Positions 50,160 to 60,443 of a DNA stretch of 64,000 bases are shown in pieces (within the stretch, counting starts at the first letter, position 1; every line of letters begins with the position of its first letter). Source of the DNA: Rarobacter faecitabidus (GTDB lineage Bacteria > Actinomycetota > Actinomycetes > Actinomycetales > Cellulomonadaceae); NCBI RefSeq assembly GCF_006716265.1, contig NZ_VFOS01000001.1:682001-746000 (forward strand), written 5' to 3'. Below the pieces are notes generated by a model. The model searched no databases. It was given only the letters and a program-made list of their open reading frames with translations, and was not told the origin of the DNA. The position numbers and the translations under genes were made by a program.

Positions 50160-50930
50160 GTGCCGCTATTCCGTGACGAAGCCATCGTGCTGCGAACCCA
50201 CAAACTGGGGGAGTCTGACCGGATAGTCACCATGCTCACCCGTGAACGAGGTAAAACGAGGGCGGTTGCCCGGGGGGTACGCAAGACCGGCTCGAAGTAC
50301 GGGGCGCGCGTAGAGCCGTTCATGCACGTGGATGTCCAGACGTTCCAGGGCAGGAGCCTCGACACGATCACGCAGGTGGAGACGCTCGACGCCCTCGCCC
50401 GGGGGATCTGCGAGGACTATGCGCTGTTCACCGCGGGGACAACGATGCTCGAGGCGGCGGGACGCATCGTCGCTGCGGAGCACGAGCCCGCCATCCAGCA
50501 GTACTGGTTGCTTCTCGGCGGCCTCAAAACGCTTGCGCGAGGCGACCACTCAGCACGATCGGTGCTGGATTCGTACCTGTTGAGATCGATAGCAATCGCT
50601 GGCTATGCGCCGAGTTTCGATGAGTGCGCGCGGTGCGGGGCGCCCGGTCCGCACCGCGCGTTCTCGGCCCAGTGGGGCGGCGCGGTCTGTTCGAACTGCC
50701 GTCCGCCCGGCTCCGCAGCACCGGCACCAGAGGTGATGAGTCTCCTCGGGGCGTTACTCGCGGGGGAGTGGGACGTGATCGACACCGCTACGGAGCGCTC
50801 GTCCAAGGACGCCAGCGGCCTCGTCGCTGCATTCAGCCAATTCCACCTCGAGCGCTCCTTGCGCTCCCTGCCGTTCGTGGAGCAGAACTGGCCGCTATCG
50901 CAACCGACGTTGGAGGCGGGAAGTGCCTAG
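50160..50930 (+). CDS. recO: DNA repair protein RecO
   Basis: A 256-residue protein with an N-terminal OB fold ([39 protein letters not shown]) and a zinc-binding part, [13 protein letters not shown]...CSNC. RecO helps load RecA at gaps. GTG at 50160; the longer open frame is shadow sequence inside leuA. uppS overlaps its 3' end by 8 bases, a common actinobacterial pair. Confidence 0.93.
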   Translation: MPLFRDEAIVLRTHKLGESDRIVTMLTRERGKTRAVARGVRKTGSKYGARVEPFMHVDVQTFQGRSLDTITQVETLDALARGICEDYALFTAGTTMLEAAGRIVAAEHEPAIQQYWLLLGGLKTLARGDHSARSVLDSYLLRSIAIAGYAPSFDECARCGAPGPHRAFSAQWGGAVCSNCRPPGSAAPAPEVMSLLGALLAGEWDVIDTATERSSKDASGLVAAFSQFHLERSLRSLPFVEQNWPLSQPTLEAGSA

Positions 50931-51723
50931 ATCATACCTGCGCCCTCCGCAGCACCCCGGAGGGGAGCTTCCCCCGGCCATTCCAGCGGAGTTCGTGCCT
51001 AGGCATGTCGCCATCGTGATGGACGGCAACGGACGCTGGGCGAACTCGCGCGGCCTACCGCGCATCGAGGGACATAAAGCGGGGGAGCAGGTGCTGCTCG
51101 ACGTGGTCGCCGGGGCGATCGAGATCGGCGTCAAGCACGTCTCGGCGTACGCATTCTCCACTGAGAACTGGAAGCGGTCGCCGGACGAGGTGCGGTTCTT
51201 GATGGGCTTCAACCGGGATGTCATACGCAGGCGCATTGACGCCATGGACTCATGGGGCGTGCGCGTTCGCTGGGCTGGCCGCAGACCGCGCCTATGGCGA
51301 TCCGTCATCAACGAACTTGAACGTGCCGAGGAACGCACCAAGGACAATGACGTCCTCACGCTGACCATGTGCGTCAATTATGGCGGTCGCGCTGAGATCG
51401 CCGACGCTGTCAGGACCATTGCCCAGAAGGTGGCGGCCGGCGAGCTGAACCCCCGAAGCATCAGTGAGAAGACGATCCAGGCGCATTTGGATGAGCCCTC
51501 CTTGCCGGACGTCGACCTGTTTTTGCGGTCTTCCGGGGAGCAGCGAATCTCCAACTTCATGCTCTGGCAGTCGGCCTATGCTGAGTTCGTGTTCCTGCCG
51601 GAGCCGTGGCCGGCCGTCGACCGAACGCATCTATGGCGGGCGATCGAGGAGTATGCCAGCAGAGATCGTCGCTACGGAGGGGCGAAGGATGCCGTCGCGG
51701 GAGACGACGCTCCGGGAGAGTAA
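50923..51723 (+). CDS. uppS: isoprenyl (undecaprenyl-type) diphosphate synthase
   Basis: A 266-residue cis-prenyltransferase. It has the catalytic Asp (D34) in [13 protein letters not shown], and [29 protein letters not shown] and the DRRYGGA end. It makes the C50-C55 lipid carrier for cell-wall building. GTG 50923 overlaps recO. A terminator lies about 200 bases downstream. Confidence 0.95.
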   Translation: MPRSYLRPPQHPGGELPPAIPAEFVPRHVAIVMDGNGRWANSRGLPRIEGHKAGEQVLLDVVAGAIEIGVKHVSAYAFSTENWKRSPDEVRFLMGFNRDVIRRRIDAMDSWGVRVRWAGRRPRLWRSVINELERAEERTKDNDVLTLTMCVNYGGRAEIADAVRTIAQKVAAGELNPRSISEKTIQAHLDEPSLPDVDLFLRSSGEQRISNFMLWQSAYAEFVFLPEPWPAVDRTHLWRAIEEYASRDRRYGGAKDAVAGDDAPGE

Positions 51724-51921
51724 CGCTGTCAGATGATCGTCCGGGACGTACTCCCTGATCTCGGAACGGCTGATCGTCTCGCCTAACCCATATGCCCTGT
51801 CACCGATCGCTGGGCGTCGAGGTGCGTCGTCACAATACCCCATCCTCGTGCCAGCAGGCGGGCCGGGAGCGGGACCCAGCCAACTGTCGCGACCAACGTA
51901 TTATCTGAGCGTGATGCCGAA
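51724..51921. other. intergenic region after uppS
   Basis: About 200 bases with no supported gene lie between uppS and the terminator pair; the whole uppS-chvE gap is 349 bases. A TATTAT hexamer (51899-51904) stands about 18 bases before the terminator hairpin and could start a very short transcript. Open frames running on the plus strand across chvE are antisense shadows. Confidence 0.45.
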
Positions 51922-51966
51922 AGGTGCCGATTCAACTCTGGTTAAATCGGCACCTCGGCCGTTTTT
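51922..51966 (+). terminator. rho-independent terminator downstream of uppS
   Basis: A perfect 11-bp stem (51922-51932 and 51945-51955) is followed by CGGCCG and a five-T run. Confidence 0.85.
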
Positions 51967-51975
51967 GGGCAAAAG

Positions 51976-52013
51976 GGTGGGGCCCGAACCGCATTCGCGG
52001 CCCGGGCCCCACC
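51976..52013 (-). terminator. terminator of the sugar ABC operon
   Basis: An 11-bp perfect stem (51976-51986 and 52003-52013) contains an inner CCGC/GCGG pair. Read on the minus strand it is followed by CCTTTTGCCC. It lies about 60 bases after the chvE stop. Confidence 0.8.
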
Positions 52014-52072
52014 GGAGGATATCTCTCCCGAGATCTCACATGGGTTCCACCGGAGTGGAATCCTCAGTCAGA

Positions 52073-53203
52073 TCAGGAAGCGAGGTTCTTCTTAGCGATG
52101 TCGAGGCGAGCCTCGTCGTTCGCGTAGGCCTCGAGGATGTTCTCCTGGGTGACCGAGACCGGGGTCAGGTAGTCAGCCGGGACGTCGATGGTGCCGTTGT
52201 TGGCAACACCGTTCGAGGAGAACTCCTGGCCAGCCTTGGCAAGGTCGATCTGCTTCAGCACAGCGTCAACGAGGCCACGGGTGTCCTTGAAGATCGTCTG
52301 GTACTGCTCGCCCTTGGCGACCGAGGCAACGGAGTCGTCCTCAGAGTCCTGACCGGTCACAACCGGGACATCCAGACCAGCAGCAGTTGCCGAGGCGATG
52401 GCTGCACGGCCGAGGGTGTCGTTCGGGGAGAGAATGCCATCGAGCTTGGCGTCCTTGTAGAAACCAGAGATGATCGAGTCCATACGCTTCTGCACGTTGG
52501 CCGGGTCCCAGCCCTCGGTGGCAACCTGCTCCTGGGTGGTCTGGCCCGAGAGGATCTTCAGCGTGCCGTCGTCGATCTTCGGCTGCAGGACGCTGATCGC
52601 ACCCTCGAAGAACGGCTTCGAGTTGGCGTCGTCGTTCGAGCCCGCGATCAGCTCGATGTTGTACGGGCCGGCACCCTTGCGGGCAGCGAGACCGTCGAGC
52701 AGCGCCTGGCCCTGGAGTTCGCCGACCTTGAAGTTATCGTACGCGACGTACAGGTCAACAGCGTCGGTCTCCTTGATGAGGCGGTCGTACGCGACGATCT
52801 TGATGCCAGCTTCGCGAGCGGCCTCAACCTGGGTCGAGAGCTGCGAACCGTCGACGGCGCCGATGACGATGACCTTGGCGCCCTGCTGGATCATTGCCTC
52901 GATCTGGCTCTGCTGCTCCGCAGCGCCGTTGTTCGCGAACTGAACGACCGGGTTGTAGCCAGCGGCCTTCAGACCCTGGTTGAAGAGCTGCTCAGCCTCA
53001 ACCCAGTTCTGCGAGGTCTTCTGCGGCAGCGAGATACCAATCGTGGCGCCGTCTTCGAAGCCAGCAGCGTCGCCGCCGGGGGTCTTGGAGCCGGTTTCGG
53101 TGGGCTTTGTGGGTGCGGACGACGTCGAGTCGCTGCTGCAGCCCGCGAGTGCGACAGCACCAACTGCCGCCAGTGCCGTAAGGGCAACTGTGATTTTCTT
53201 CAT
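52073..53203 (-). CDS. chvE: multiple-sugar-binding lipoprotein of an ABC transporter
   Basis: A 376-residue periplasmic-binding-type lipoprotein. The signal peptide ends in the lipobox L19-A-G-C22 (VGAVALAGCSS), followed by a Ser/Thr/Pro linker. The body shows KVIVIGAVDGSQL, GIKIVAYDRLI and DGILSPNDTLGRAAI, as in ChvE/XylF-like sugar binders. It delivers an aldose or several sugars to MmsA-MmsB. The ATG at 53203 gives a full signal peptide. It is last in the operon. Confidence 0.9.
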   Translation of the reverse strand: MKKITVALTALAAVGAVALAGCSSDSTSSAPTKPTETGSKTPGGDAAGFEDGATIGISLPQKTSQNWVEAEQLFNQGLKAAGYNPVVQFANNGAAEQQSQIEAMIQQGAKVIVIGAVDGSQLSTQVEAAREAGIKIVAYDRLIKETDAVDLYVAYDNFKVGELQGQALLDGLAARKGAGPYNIELIAGSNDDANSKPFFEGAISVLQPKIDDGTLKILSGQTTQEQVATEGWDPANVQKRMDSIISGFYKDAKLDGILSPNDTLGRAAIASATAAGLDVPVVTGQDSEDDSVASVAKGEQYQTIFKDTRGLVDAVLKQIDLAKAGQEFSSNGVANNGTIDVPADYLTPVSVTQENILEAYANDEARLDIAKKNLAS

Positions 53204-53302
53204 GGGACCATCTTTCGGTTGTGCATCACGGGAATGTGATGCGGTTGGGTTCCGAAGGATCCGTCTCGGATCCACCGGGGATTGAGGAAAACTGACTGGG
53301 GA

Positions 53303-54541
53303 CTACGCGGTGGCCTTCTCAGCCGACTTGCGGCCACCGAAGGTCCGCTGGATCAGGCCGATCAGCGAGGGCTTGCCCTGCGTCTTGCTGTAGAGGTCGA
53401 ATGCGACGGCGCCCAGCAGAACGAGACCCTTGATCATCTTCTGCCAGTCGGCACCGACACCGAGGAGCTGCAGGCCGTTGTTGAGCACAGCCATGACCAA
53501 ACCACCGATGATGGAGCCGACCACGGTCCCGATACCACCGGAGACCGCCGCACCACCGATGAAGACCGAGGCGATCGCGTCGAGCTCCCAGTTGGTGCCG
53601 TCCTGCCCACCCGAGGCTCCTGCACGGCCGATGTAGAGCACGGCCGCCACGGCTGCGAGGAAGGACATGTTCGCCATCGTGAAGAAGTACGTGGCGCGCG
53701 TGTTGACACCCGAGAGCTGTGCAGCTGCGCGGTTACCACCGACGGCGTAGATGGCGCGACCGAAGGGGGTGCGCTGCGTGACGAACTGGTAGACGATGAC
53801 CAGCACGGCCAGGATCACACCGGTGACAGGGAACGACAGGCGGTCGGGCTGTCCGTGGCCGAACAGGTAGACGGCGTAGCCGATGACGATGGCCGTCAGG
53901 AGAATGCGCACACCCGAGGCCCAGATGGGTCCGGTGGGCACATTGAGGTGCGTCAGCTTGGCACGCTTGCGGAATTCGCCGTACACGACGGCGAGAAGCG
54001 CGAGGACGCCGAGGAGGAGCGTGGAACCGTTGACGAACGAGAGTCCGCCGAGGTTCGGCAGGTAACCGCCACCGATCGTCTTGATCTGCTCGGGCACTGA
54101 CGTCGAGACGGACTTTCCGATGTACTGGTTGAGACCGCGGAAGAGCATCATGCCTGCCAGGGTCGTGATGAATCCTGGCACGCCGACATACGCTAGCCAG
54201 AATCCCTGCCATGCGCCGATGACCATACCCACGCCGAGGCCGAGCAGGATGCCGAGCCACCAGGGAATGCCCCAGTTCTTGATGGACAGCGCCACCACGA
54301 TTCCGACCACGGCGGCAACCGAACCGACGGACAGGTCGATCTGGCCGATCACGATAACCATGACCATGCCGATCGCCAGCACGAGGATGTAGGCGTTTCC
54401 GTTCAGGATGTTGGCAGCGTTGGACTGCGTGAGCACCTTGCCATCGGTCTTCCAGTGGAAGAAGAGCGTCAGCACTACCAGTGCAAGGAGCATGCCGTAC
54501 TGGCGTACGTCGCCCCCGAGCACCTGCTTCAATGACTTCAT
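53303..54541 (-). CDS. mmsB: multiple monosaccharide ABC transporter permease
   Basis: A 412-residue integral membrane protein with about ten helices, of the GguB/XylH permease type. It carries AIGMVMVIVIGQIDLSVGSVA, VPGFITTLAGMMLFRGLNQY and AVGGNRAAAQLSGVNT. AAGGA precedes the ATG. It lies 35 bases after mmsA and 99 bases before chvE. Confidence 0.92.
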   Translation of the reverse strand: MKSLKQVLGGDVRQYGMLLALVVLTLFFHWKTDGKVLTQSNAANILNGNAYILVLAIGMVMVIVIGQIDLSVGSVAAVVGIVVALSIKNWGIPWWLGILLGLGVGMVIGAWQGFWLAYVGVPGFITTLAGMMLFRGLNQYIGKSVSTSVPEQIKTIGGGYLPNLGGLSFVNGSTLLLGVLALLAVVYGEFRKRAKLTHLNVPTGPIWASGVRILLTAIVIGYAVYLFGHGQPDRLSFPVTGVILAVLVIVYQFVTQRTPFGRAIYAVGGNRAAAQLSGVNTRATYFFTMANMSFLAAVAAVLYIGRAGASGGQDGTNWELDAIASVFIGGAAVSGGIGTVVGSIIGGLVMAVLNNGLQLLGVGADWQKMIKGLVLLGAVAFDLYSKTQGKPSLIGLIQRTFGGRKSAEKATA

Positions 54542-54576
54542 CGTCGCGTTTTCCTTCAGTTTTGAGTGGGGATGGG

Positions 54577-56148
54577 TTAGCTGGCCTTGGCCGGGGCCGT
54601 ACCGGTCATCAGTCGCAGGAGAATTTCCTGATCGGCGTCCTTCGTGAGGATCTCACCGGTGACCGCACCTTCGAAGATCGTGTAGATGCGATCGGTGATG
54701 CCAAGCAGTTCCGGGAGTTCGGACGAGATGACGATGACGGCCTTGCCGGCGTCCGCCATACGCTGAATCAGCGTATAGATCTCGTACTTGGCACCTACGT
54801 CGATTCCACGCGTGGGCTCATCGAGGATGAGGACCTCGGGTTGGGTGAACATCCACTTGGCGAGAACCACCTTCTGCTGGTTACCGCCGGAGAGCTTGCC
54901 GACGCCTTCGTTGACGGAAGGGGTCTTGATTCTCAGCGACTTCCGGTACTCCTCCGCAGCGAGGTACTCCTGGTCGAAGTCGATGACCTTGTGGTTGCTA
55001 ATCCTGCGAAGGTCGGCCGAGACGATGGTCTTCTTGATGTCGTCCAGCAGGTTCAGACCGAGCACCTTGCGATCCTCGGGAACGTAAGCGAGACCGGCGT
55101 CGATCGCGTCCTGCACGTTGTTCAGCTTGAGCCGTTTTCCGCCCAGGAAAGCCTGGCCGCCGTGGAAGATTCCGTAGGAGTTTCCGAAGATCGACCGGGC
55201 GAGTTCAGTGCGTCCCGCGCCCATGAGTCCGGCGAAGCCGACGATTTCACCGCGCCGAACGTTGAATGAGGAGTTCTTGCAGATGACACGGCCCGGAATG
55301 ACGGGGCTCTCGACGTTCCAATTGCGGACCTCGAAGAGCACCTCGCCGATGTTGGGCTCGTGAGTGGGGTAGCGGTTGTCGAGCGGGCGACCAACCATGC
55401 CGCGGATGATGCGGTCCTCGTCGACCTGTCCCGGGATCGTCTCGTAGGACTCGACGGTCTGGCCGTCACGGATGATCGTGATGCCATCGGAGATTGCCGC
55501 GACCTCGTTAAGCTTGTGCGAGATCATGATGCAGGTGATGCCGCGTGAACGCAGGCCGCGCATCAGGTCGAGCAGGTGGGCGGAGTCTTCCTCGTTGAGC
55601 GCCGAGGTCGGCTCGTCGAGCACGAGCAGCTTCACGTCCTTGGCGAGCGCTCGGGCGATCTCGACGAGTTGCTGGTGACCGACACCGAGTTGCTTGACCG
55701 GCGTCGAGGGGTCGACATCGAGACCGACTCGCGCCGTCCATTCGGCGGCCTTTGCGTGGGCCACGGCCCAGTCGATGGCGCCGAACCGGTTCTTGATCTC
55801 GTTGCCGAGGAAGATGTTCTCGGTGACGGAGAGTTCGGGGATCAGCGCCAGTTCTTGGTGGATGATGACGATGCCCGCGTGCTCCGACGCCTTGATGTTG
55901 CTGAAGCGCTGCTCTTCACCCTGGAAGAAGATGTCTCCCTTGTAAGTGCCGTGCGGGTACACGCCCGACAGCACCTTCATGAGGGTGGACTTGCCGGCTC
56001 CGTTCTCACCGCAGATGGAGTGGATCTCGCCAGCTCGCACCTTGATAGTGACCTGGTCGAGCGCCTTAACACCAGGGAACTCCTTGGTGATTGTGCGCAT
56101 CTCGAGGATCACAGGATGCTTGGCAACCGACTCTTGGTTCTCAGTCAT
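54577..56148 (-). CDS. mmsA: multiple monosaccharide ABC transporter ATPase
   Basis: A 523-residue protein with two ABC cassettes. The first has Walker A GENGAGKSTLMKV and LLVLDEPTSALNEED. In the second the Walker A region reads GLMGAGRTELARS (Lys absent, as is common in this class), with LSGGNQQKVVLAKWM and LILDEPTRGIDVGA intact. It powers import of monosaccharides with MmsB and ChvE. First gene of the operon; the ROK regulator gene precedes it on the same strand. Confidence 0.94.
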   Translation of the reverse strand: MTENQESVAKHPVILEMRTITKEFPGVKALDQVTIKVRAGEIHSICGENGAGKSTLMKVLSGVYPHGTYKGDIFFQGEEQRFSNIKASEHAGIVIIHQELALIPELSVTENIFLGNEIKNRFGAIDWAVAHAKAAEWTARVGLDVDPSTPVKQLGVGHQQLVEIARALAKDVKLLVLDEPTSALNEEDSAHLLDLMRGLRSRGITCIMISHKLNEVAAISDGITIIRDGQTVESYETIPGQVDEDRIIRGMVGRPLDNRYPTHEPNIGEVLFEVRNWNVESPVIPGRVICKNSSFNVRRGEIVGFAGLMGAGRTELARSIFGNSYGIFHGGQAFLGGKRLKLNNVQDAIDAGLAYVPEDRKVLGLNLLDDIKKTIVSADLRRISNHKVIDFDQEYLAAEEYRKSLRIKTPSVNEGVGKLSGGNQQKVVLAKWMFTQPEVLILDEPTRGIDVGAKYEIYTLIQRMADAGKAVIVISSELPELLGITDRIYTIFEGAVTGEILTKDADQEILLRLMTGTAPAKAS

Positions 56149-56341
56149 CGATCTGTCTCACGCTCCATCGCATGTCATCTGGAATTAAGCACCATCCTTG
56201 GCACCACTGGCGACGCTAATCCGTCTGGGGTCGTGCCGTCAAACTATGTAGGCAGAAAATGTCCACAGTGTTACTAGATTGATACATGGCGCGTGCGACT
56301 TGTCTGATTTCCGTCGCATTCGTCCGATGTTTGGCCCTGGG
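56149..56341 (-). promoter_or_regulatory. control region of the sugar ABC operon
   Basis: The 193-base gap between the ROK gene and mmsA should hold the operon promoter and the ROK operator. A minus-strand TTGACG is near 56242, but no clean -10 partner or palindrome could be assigned. Confidence 0.4.
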
Positions 56342-57532
56342 TCAACGCCCCGAAACCTGGTGCAGGGCCAGCGCGCAGGCGCCTCGTACCTCGTCTTCGT
56401 CTCCGAATTCGGAGATCATGAACTCGGTCTGCGCGACGGCAGCCGGAAGCGCGTGCTGACGTGCCGCGTGCACCACCGGATTGAGGAACGCGTCACCGGC
56501 AGGGGCTACCGGACCACCCACGACGATGATGTCCGGACCGAAGATATTCGCGATAGAGGCAACGATCCTGCCGAGTGCACTGCCCGCCTCGGTGAGGATG
56601 CGGCGCACCGCGGGATCGTCGCTGCGAGCACCGCGGATGACGTCATCGAGCGTGACGTTCGGGTCTTGCCTCACGTGAGCGAGATCGGCAACGATCCGGC
56701 GGGACGAGGCCAGCGTCTCGAGGCACCCGCGGTTACCGCAGTAGCAGATGTCCCCGCCATCGAAAATCTGAATGTGCCCTATCTCGCCGCTGAGTCCGGA
56801 CGTTGATCGGTATACCTTGCCATCGATGGCAACGCCGATGCCGATGCCGGCGGCGACCTTGATGAACACGACGGTTCCGCCGGTCGGCTTCGAGCCGAAA
56901 GCCAGTTGGGCCAATGCCCCGAGCGAGGCATCGTTCTCGACGATCGCTGGAACTGCAAGGACTTCGGTGGCGAGTGTCGTGAGGTCGTATCCCGCCCAGT
57001 GCGGCAACACCGAGCCCTGGGCGACTCGCCCGGTTTGCGGATCGACGGAGGCCGGCACCGCTATTCCCACCTGCACGAGCTGGCTGGCCGGGATCTCGAA
57101 CTCGTCCAGCAGCTCGTCTATCATCTTCCTCGCCTGCCCGAACGCGTCGGTGGGGGACTGGTCCACGCCGAACTTCTTGTGGCGGCGGCCGAACACGCGA
57201 TGGCTCGTGTCGGAGGCCATGACCTTCATGTGGGTGCGACCCACGTCTATCCCCACGACGATCCGCGGGTCCGGAACGAGCGACACCATGGCAGATCGCC
57301 GACCCGAGCTGACGACGGAGGTCGTCTCGACCCGTCGTTCGTCGACCAGATCGCGAACGATGTTCGAGATCGTTCCGGCGGACAGTCCGGTGAGCCGGGC
57401 GAGATTGGCCTGGGTCTGCGCTCCATTGCGCGTGAGGGTGTCGACGACCTTGCGAGTGTTGAGCAGGCGGAGCGCCCGTTGCGAGCCCGTGTCGCGTGAC
57501 GTGGGACTGGCGCTGGCCTTTGCGCGGTTCAT
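56342..57532 (-). CDS. ROK-family transcriptional regulator
   Basis: A 396-residue protein. The N-terminal winged helix reads QTQANLARLTGLSAGTISNI. The ROK sugar-kinase-like core shows VVGIDVGRTHMKVMASD, a GEIGHIQIF block and the zinc motif CYCGNRGCLETLAS. ROK repressors respond to sugars or sugar phosphates and most often control neighbouring sugar transporters, here mmsA-mmsB-chvE. ATG 57532 starts the folded part; an upstream start at 57610 is less likely. Confidence 0.9.
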   Translation of the reverse strand: MNRAKASASPTSRDTGSQRALRLLNTRKVVDTLTRNGAQTQANLARLTGLSAGTISNIVRDLVDERRVETTSVVSSGRRSAMVSLVPDPRIVVGIDVGRTHMKVMASDTSHRVFGRRHKKFGVDQSPTDAFGQARKMIDELLDEFEIPASQLVQVGIAVPASVDPQTGRVAQGSVLPHWAGYDLTTLATEVLAVPAIVENDASLGALAQLAFGSKPTGGTVVFIKVAAGIGIGVAIDGKVYRSTSGLSGEIGHIQIFDGGDICYCGNRGCLETLASSRRIVADLAHVRQDPNVTLDDVIRGARSDDPAVRRILTEAGSALGRIVASIANIFGPDIIVVGGPVAPAGDAFLNPVVHAARQHALPAAVAQTEFMISEFGDEDEVRGACALALHQVSGR

Positions 57533-57718
57533 GTCCCGAAGTCTGACGCATGACGGCCTTGTCGTCAAGCTATGAACGCTGCGTGCGAGATGATTGGCAA
57601 GGACTTGCAATCACGAATTGGTCAGCCGTGGCTCAGTCCACGGCATCGTCGGTCCGAGCGCGGCCACCCGACAGGCGCGGTGGGCGCAGGCGCATCCCCA
57701 CGGACATGGCCGGCCGAG

Positions 57719-57724
57719 TAGGCT
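57719..57724 (+). promoter_or_regulatory. possible -10 box upstream of glyS
   Basis: TAGGCT lies 7 bases before an ATG (57732) that opens a 27-codon frame ending just before glyS. The glyS mRNA would carry a leader of about 93 bases. No T-box motif is present. Confidence 0.4.
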
Positions 57725-57731
57725 ATAGCGG

Positions 57732-57815
57732 ATGGCGGCCTTCCTGCTGGGATCGGTCGCAGCCTGGATTTCTCGTCGCACCCTTCGGAGCGACCCGACA
57801 CACCAAATGGAGTGA
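57732..57815 (+). CDS. possible upstream small ORF of glyS
   Basis: A 27-codon frame starting MAAFLLGSVAAWISRR, hydrophobic at the N-terminus and basic afterwards, ends 8 bases before the glyS start. It overlaps the glyS ribosome site (GGAGTGAG). Coding is unproven; it could couple or tune glyS translation. Its -10 placement would make it leaderless. Confidence 0.3.
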   Translation: MAAFLLGSVAAWISRRTLRSDPTHQME

Positions 57816-57823
57816 GTTAAACA

Positions 57824-59218
<1,395 letters not shown>

Positions 59219-59249
59219 TCGTCCGCATGTCTGGGGTAGGGGGTGCGAG

Positions 59250-60443
59250 GTGACCATCGCGCAGGAGCTGATCGAGGGGCGAACGACTAGCGATTCTCCG
59301 GAGATCGCGCCGCTCACCATCGGCAACATCACGGTACCTGTCCCGGTGGTCCTGGCGCCCATGGCGGGCATCACGAACGCGGCGTTCCGCCGACTCTGCC
59401 GGGAGAACGGCGGCGGCCTCTACGTTGCGGAGATGGTGACGTCGAGGGCGCTGGTGGAGCGCAATCCGCAGGCGATCCAGATCGTCACCTTCGATGATGA
59501 CGAGCGCCCGCGATCAGCGCAGGTCTATGGCGTGGATCCGGCGACGGTGGGCGCCGCGGTGAAGATCATCGCGTCCGAAGGGCGCGCCGATCACATCGAC
59601 CTCAACTTCGGCTGCCCCGTTCCCAAGGTGACACGCCGCGGTGGCGGCGCGGCCCTTCCCTGGAAGCGCGAACTCTTCACCCGGATCCTTGATGCGGCGA
59701 TCGAGGCTGCGTCGCCCTACGACATCCCCGTCACCATCAAGATGCGCAAGGGAATCGACGCCGATCACGAGACCTACCTTGAGGCGGGAATCATCGCGCA
59801 GGAGGCGGGGATCGCTGCGGTGGCGCTGCACGGTCGCACGGCCGCTGAGTACTACTCGGGGCGCGCCGACTGGTCCGCCATTGCGAAGCTCAAGGCCGAG
59901 GTCACGCGGATACCCGTGCTGGGCAATGGCGACATTTGGTCGGCCGAGGACGCGGTGGAGATGATGCGAGTCACCGGTTGCGACGGCGTCGTGGTGGGGC
60001 GGGGGTGCCAGGGGAGGCCCTGGCTTTTCGCCGATCTCGAGGCGGTCATGACCGGATCGCAGCGGCGCGTGCGCCCCGGTCTGCGCGAGGTCGCCGACAC
60101 GATCTTTCGCCATGGCGAGTTGATGACGCACTTCTATGCCGACGAGGACAAGGGCTGCCGCGATCTGCGAAAGCACATGGCCTGGTACCTCAAGGGGTAT
60201 CCCGTGGGCGGCGATGCGCGGCGCGGGCTCGCGATGATCTCTTCGCTTAAGGATCTGCGCGAAAAACTCGATGGCCTCGACCTGGATGCGCCCTATCCGG
60301 GCGTTGCGGCGGAGGGGCAGCGCGGGCGGCAGGGCACGCCCAAGCAGCCGCACCTGCCCCACGGCTGGCTCGACTCCCGCGAGTTGAGCGACGAGCACAG
60401 AGCCCGCCTCGAAGAGGCCGAGCTCGATGTGTCCGGTGGCTGA
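59250..60443 (+). CDS. dusB: tRNA-dihydrouridine synthase
   Basis: A 397-residue FMN enzyme. It shows VLAPMAGITNAAFRRLCREN, the catalytic cysteine in LNFGCPVPKVTRRGGGAAL, MRKGIDADHETYLE, HGRTAAEYYSG and VVVGRGCQGRPWLF. It reduces uridines in tRNA D-loops. GTG start; its stop overlaps the dgt ATG by one base (TGATG). Confidence 0.93.
   Translation: MTIAQELIEGRTTSDSPEIAPLTIGNITVPVPVVLAPMAGITNAAFRRLCRENGGGLYVAEMVTSRALVERNPQAIQIVTFDDDERPRSAQVYGVDPATVGAAVKIIASEGRADHIDLNFGCPVPKVTRRGGGAALPWKRELFTRILDAAIEAASPYDIPVTIKMRKGIDADHETYLEAGIIAQEAGIAAVALHGRTAAEYYSGRADWSAIAKLKAEVTRIPVLGNGDIWSAEDAVEMMRVTGCDGVVVGRGCQGRPWLFADLEAVMTGSQRRVRPGLREVADTIFRHGELMTHFYADEDKGCRDLRKHMAWYLKGYPVGGDARRGLAMISSLKDLREKLDGLDLDAPYPGVAAEGQRGRQGTPKQPHLPHGWLDSRELSDEHRARLEEAELDVSGG

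Noticed and set aside
51848-53239. Plus-strand open frame of 463 codons over chvE
   Set aside because: It runs through two terminators and lies opposite a clear lipoprotein gene.
57700-57823. T-box riboswitch upstream of glyS
   Set aside because: No AGGGTGG-type T-box motif or antiterminator layout is visible in the leader.
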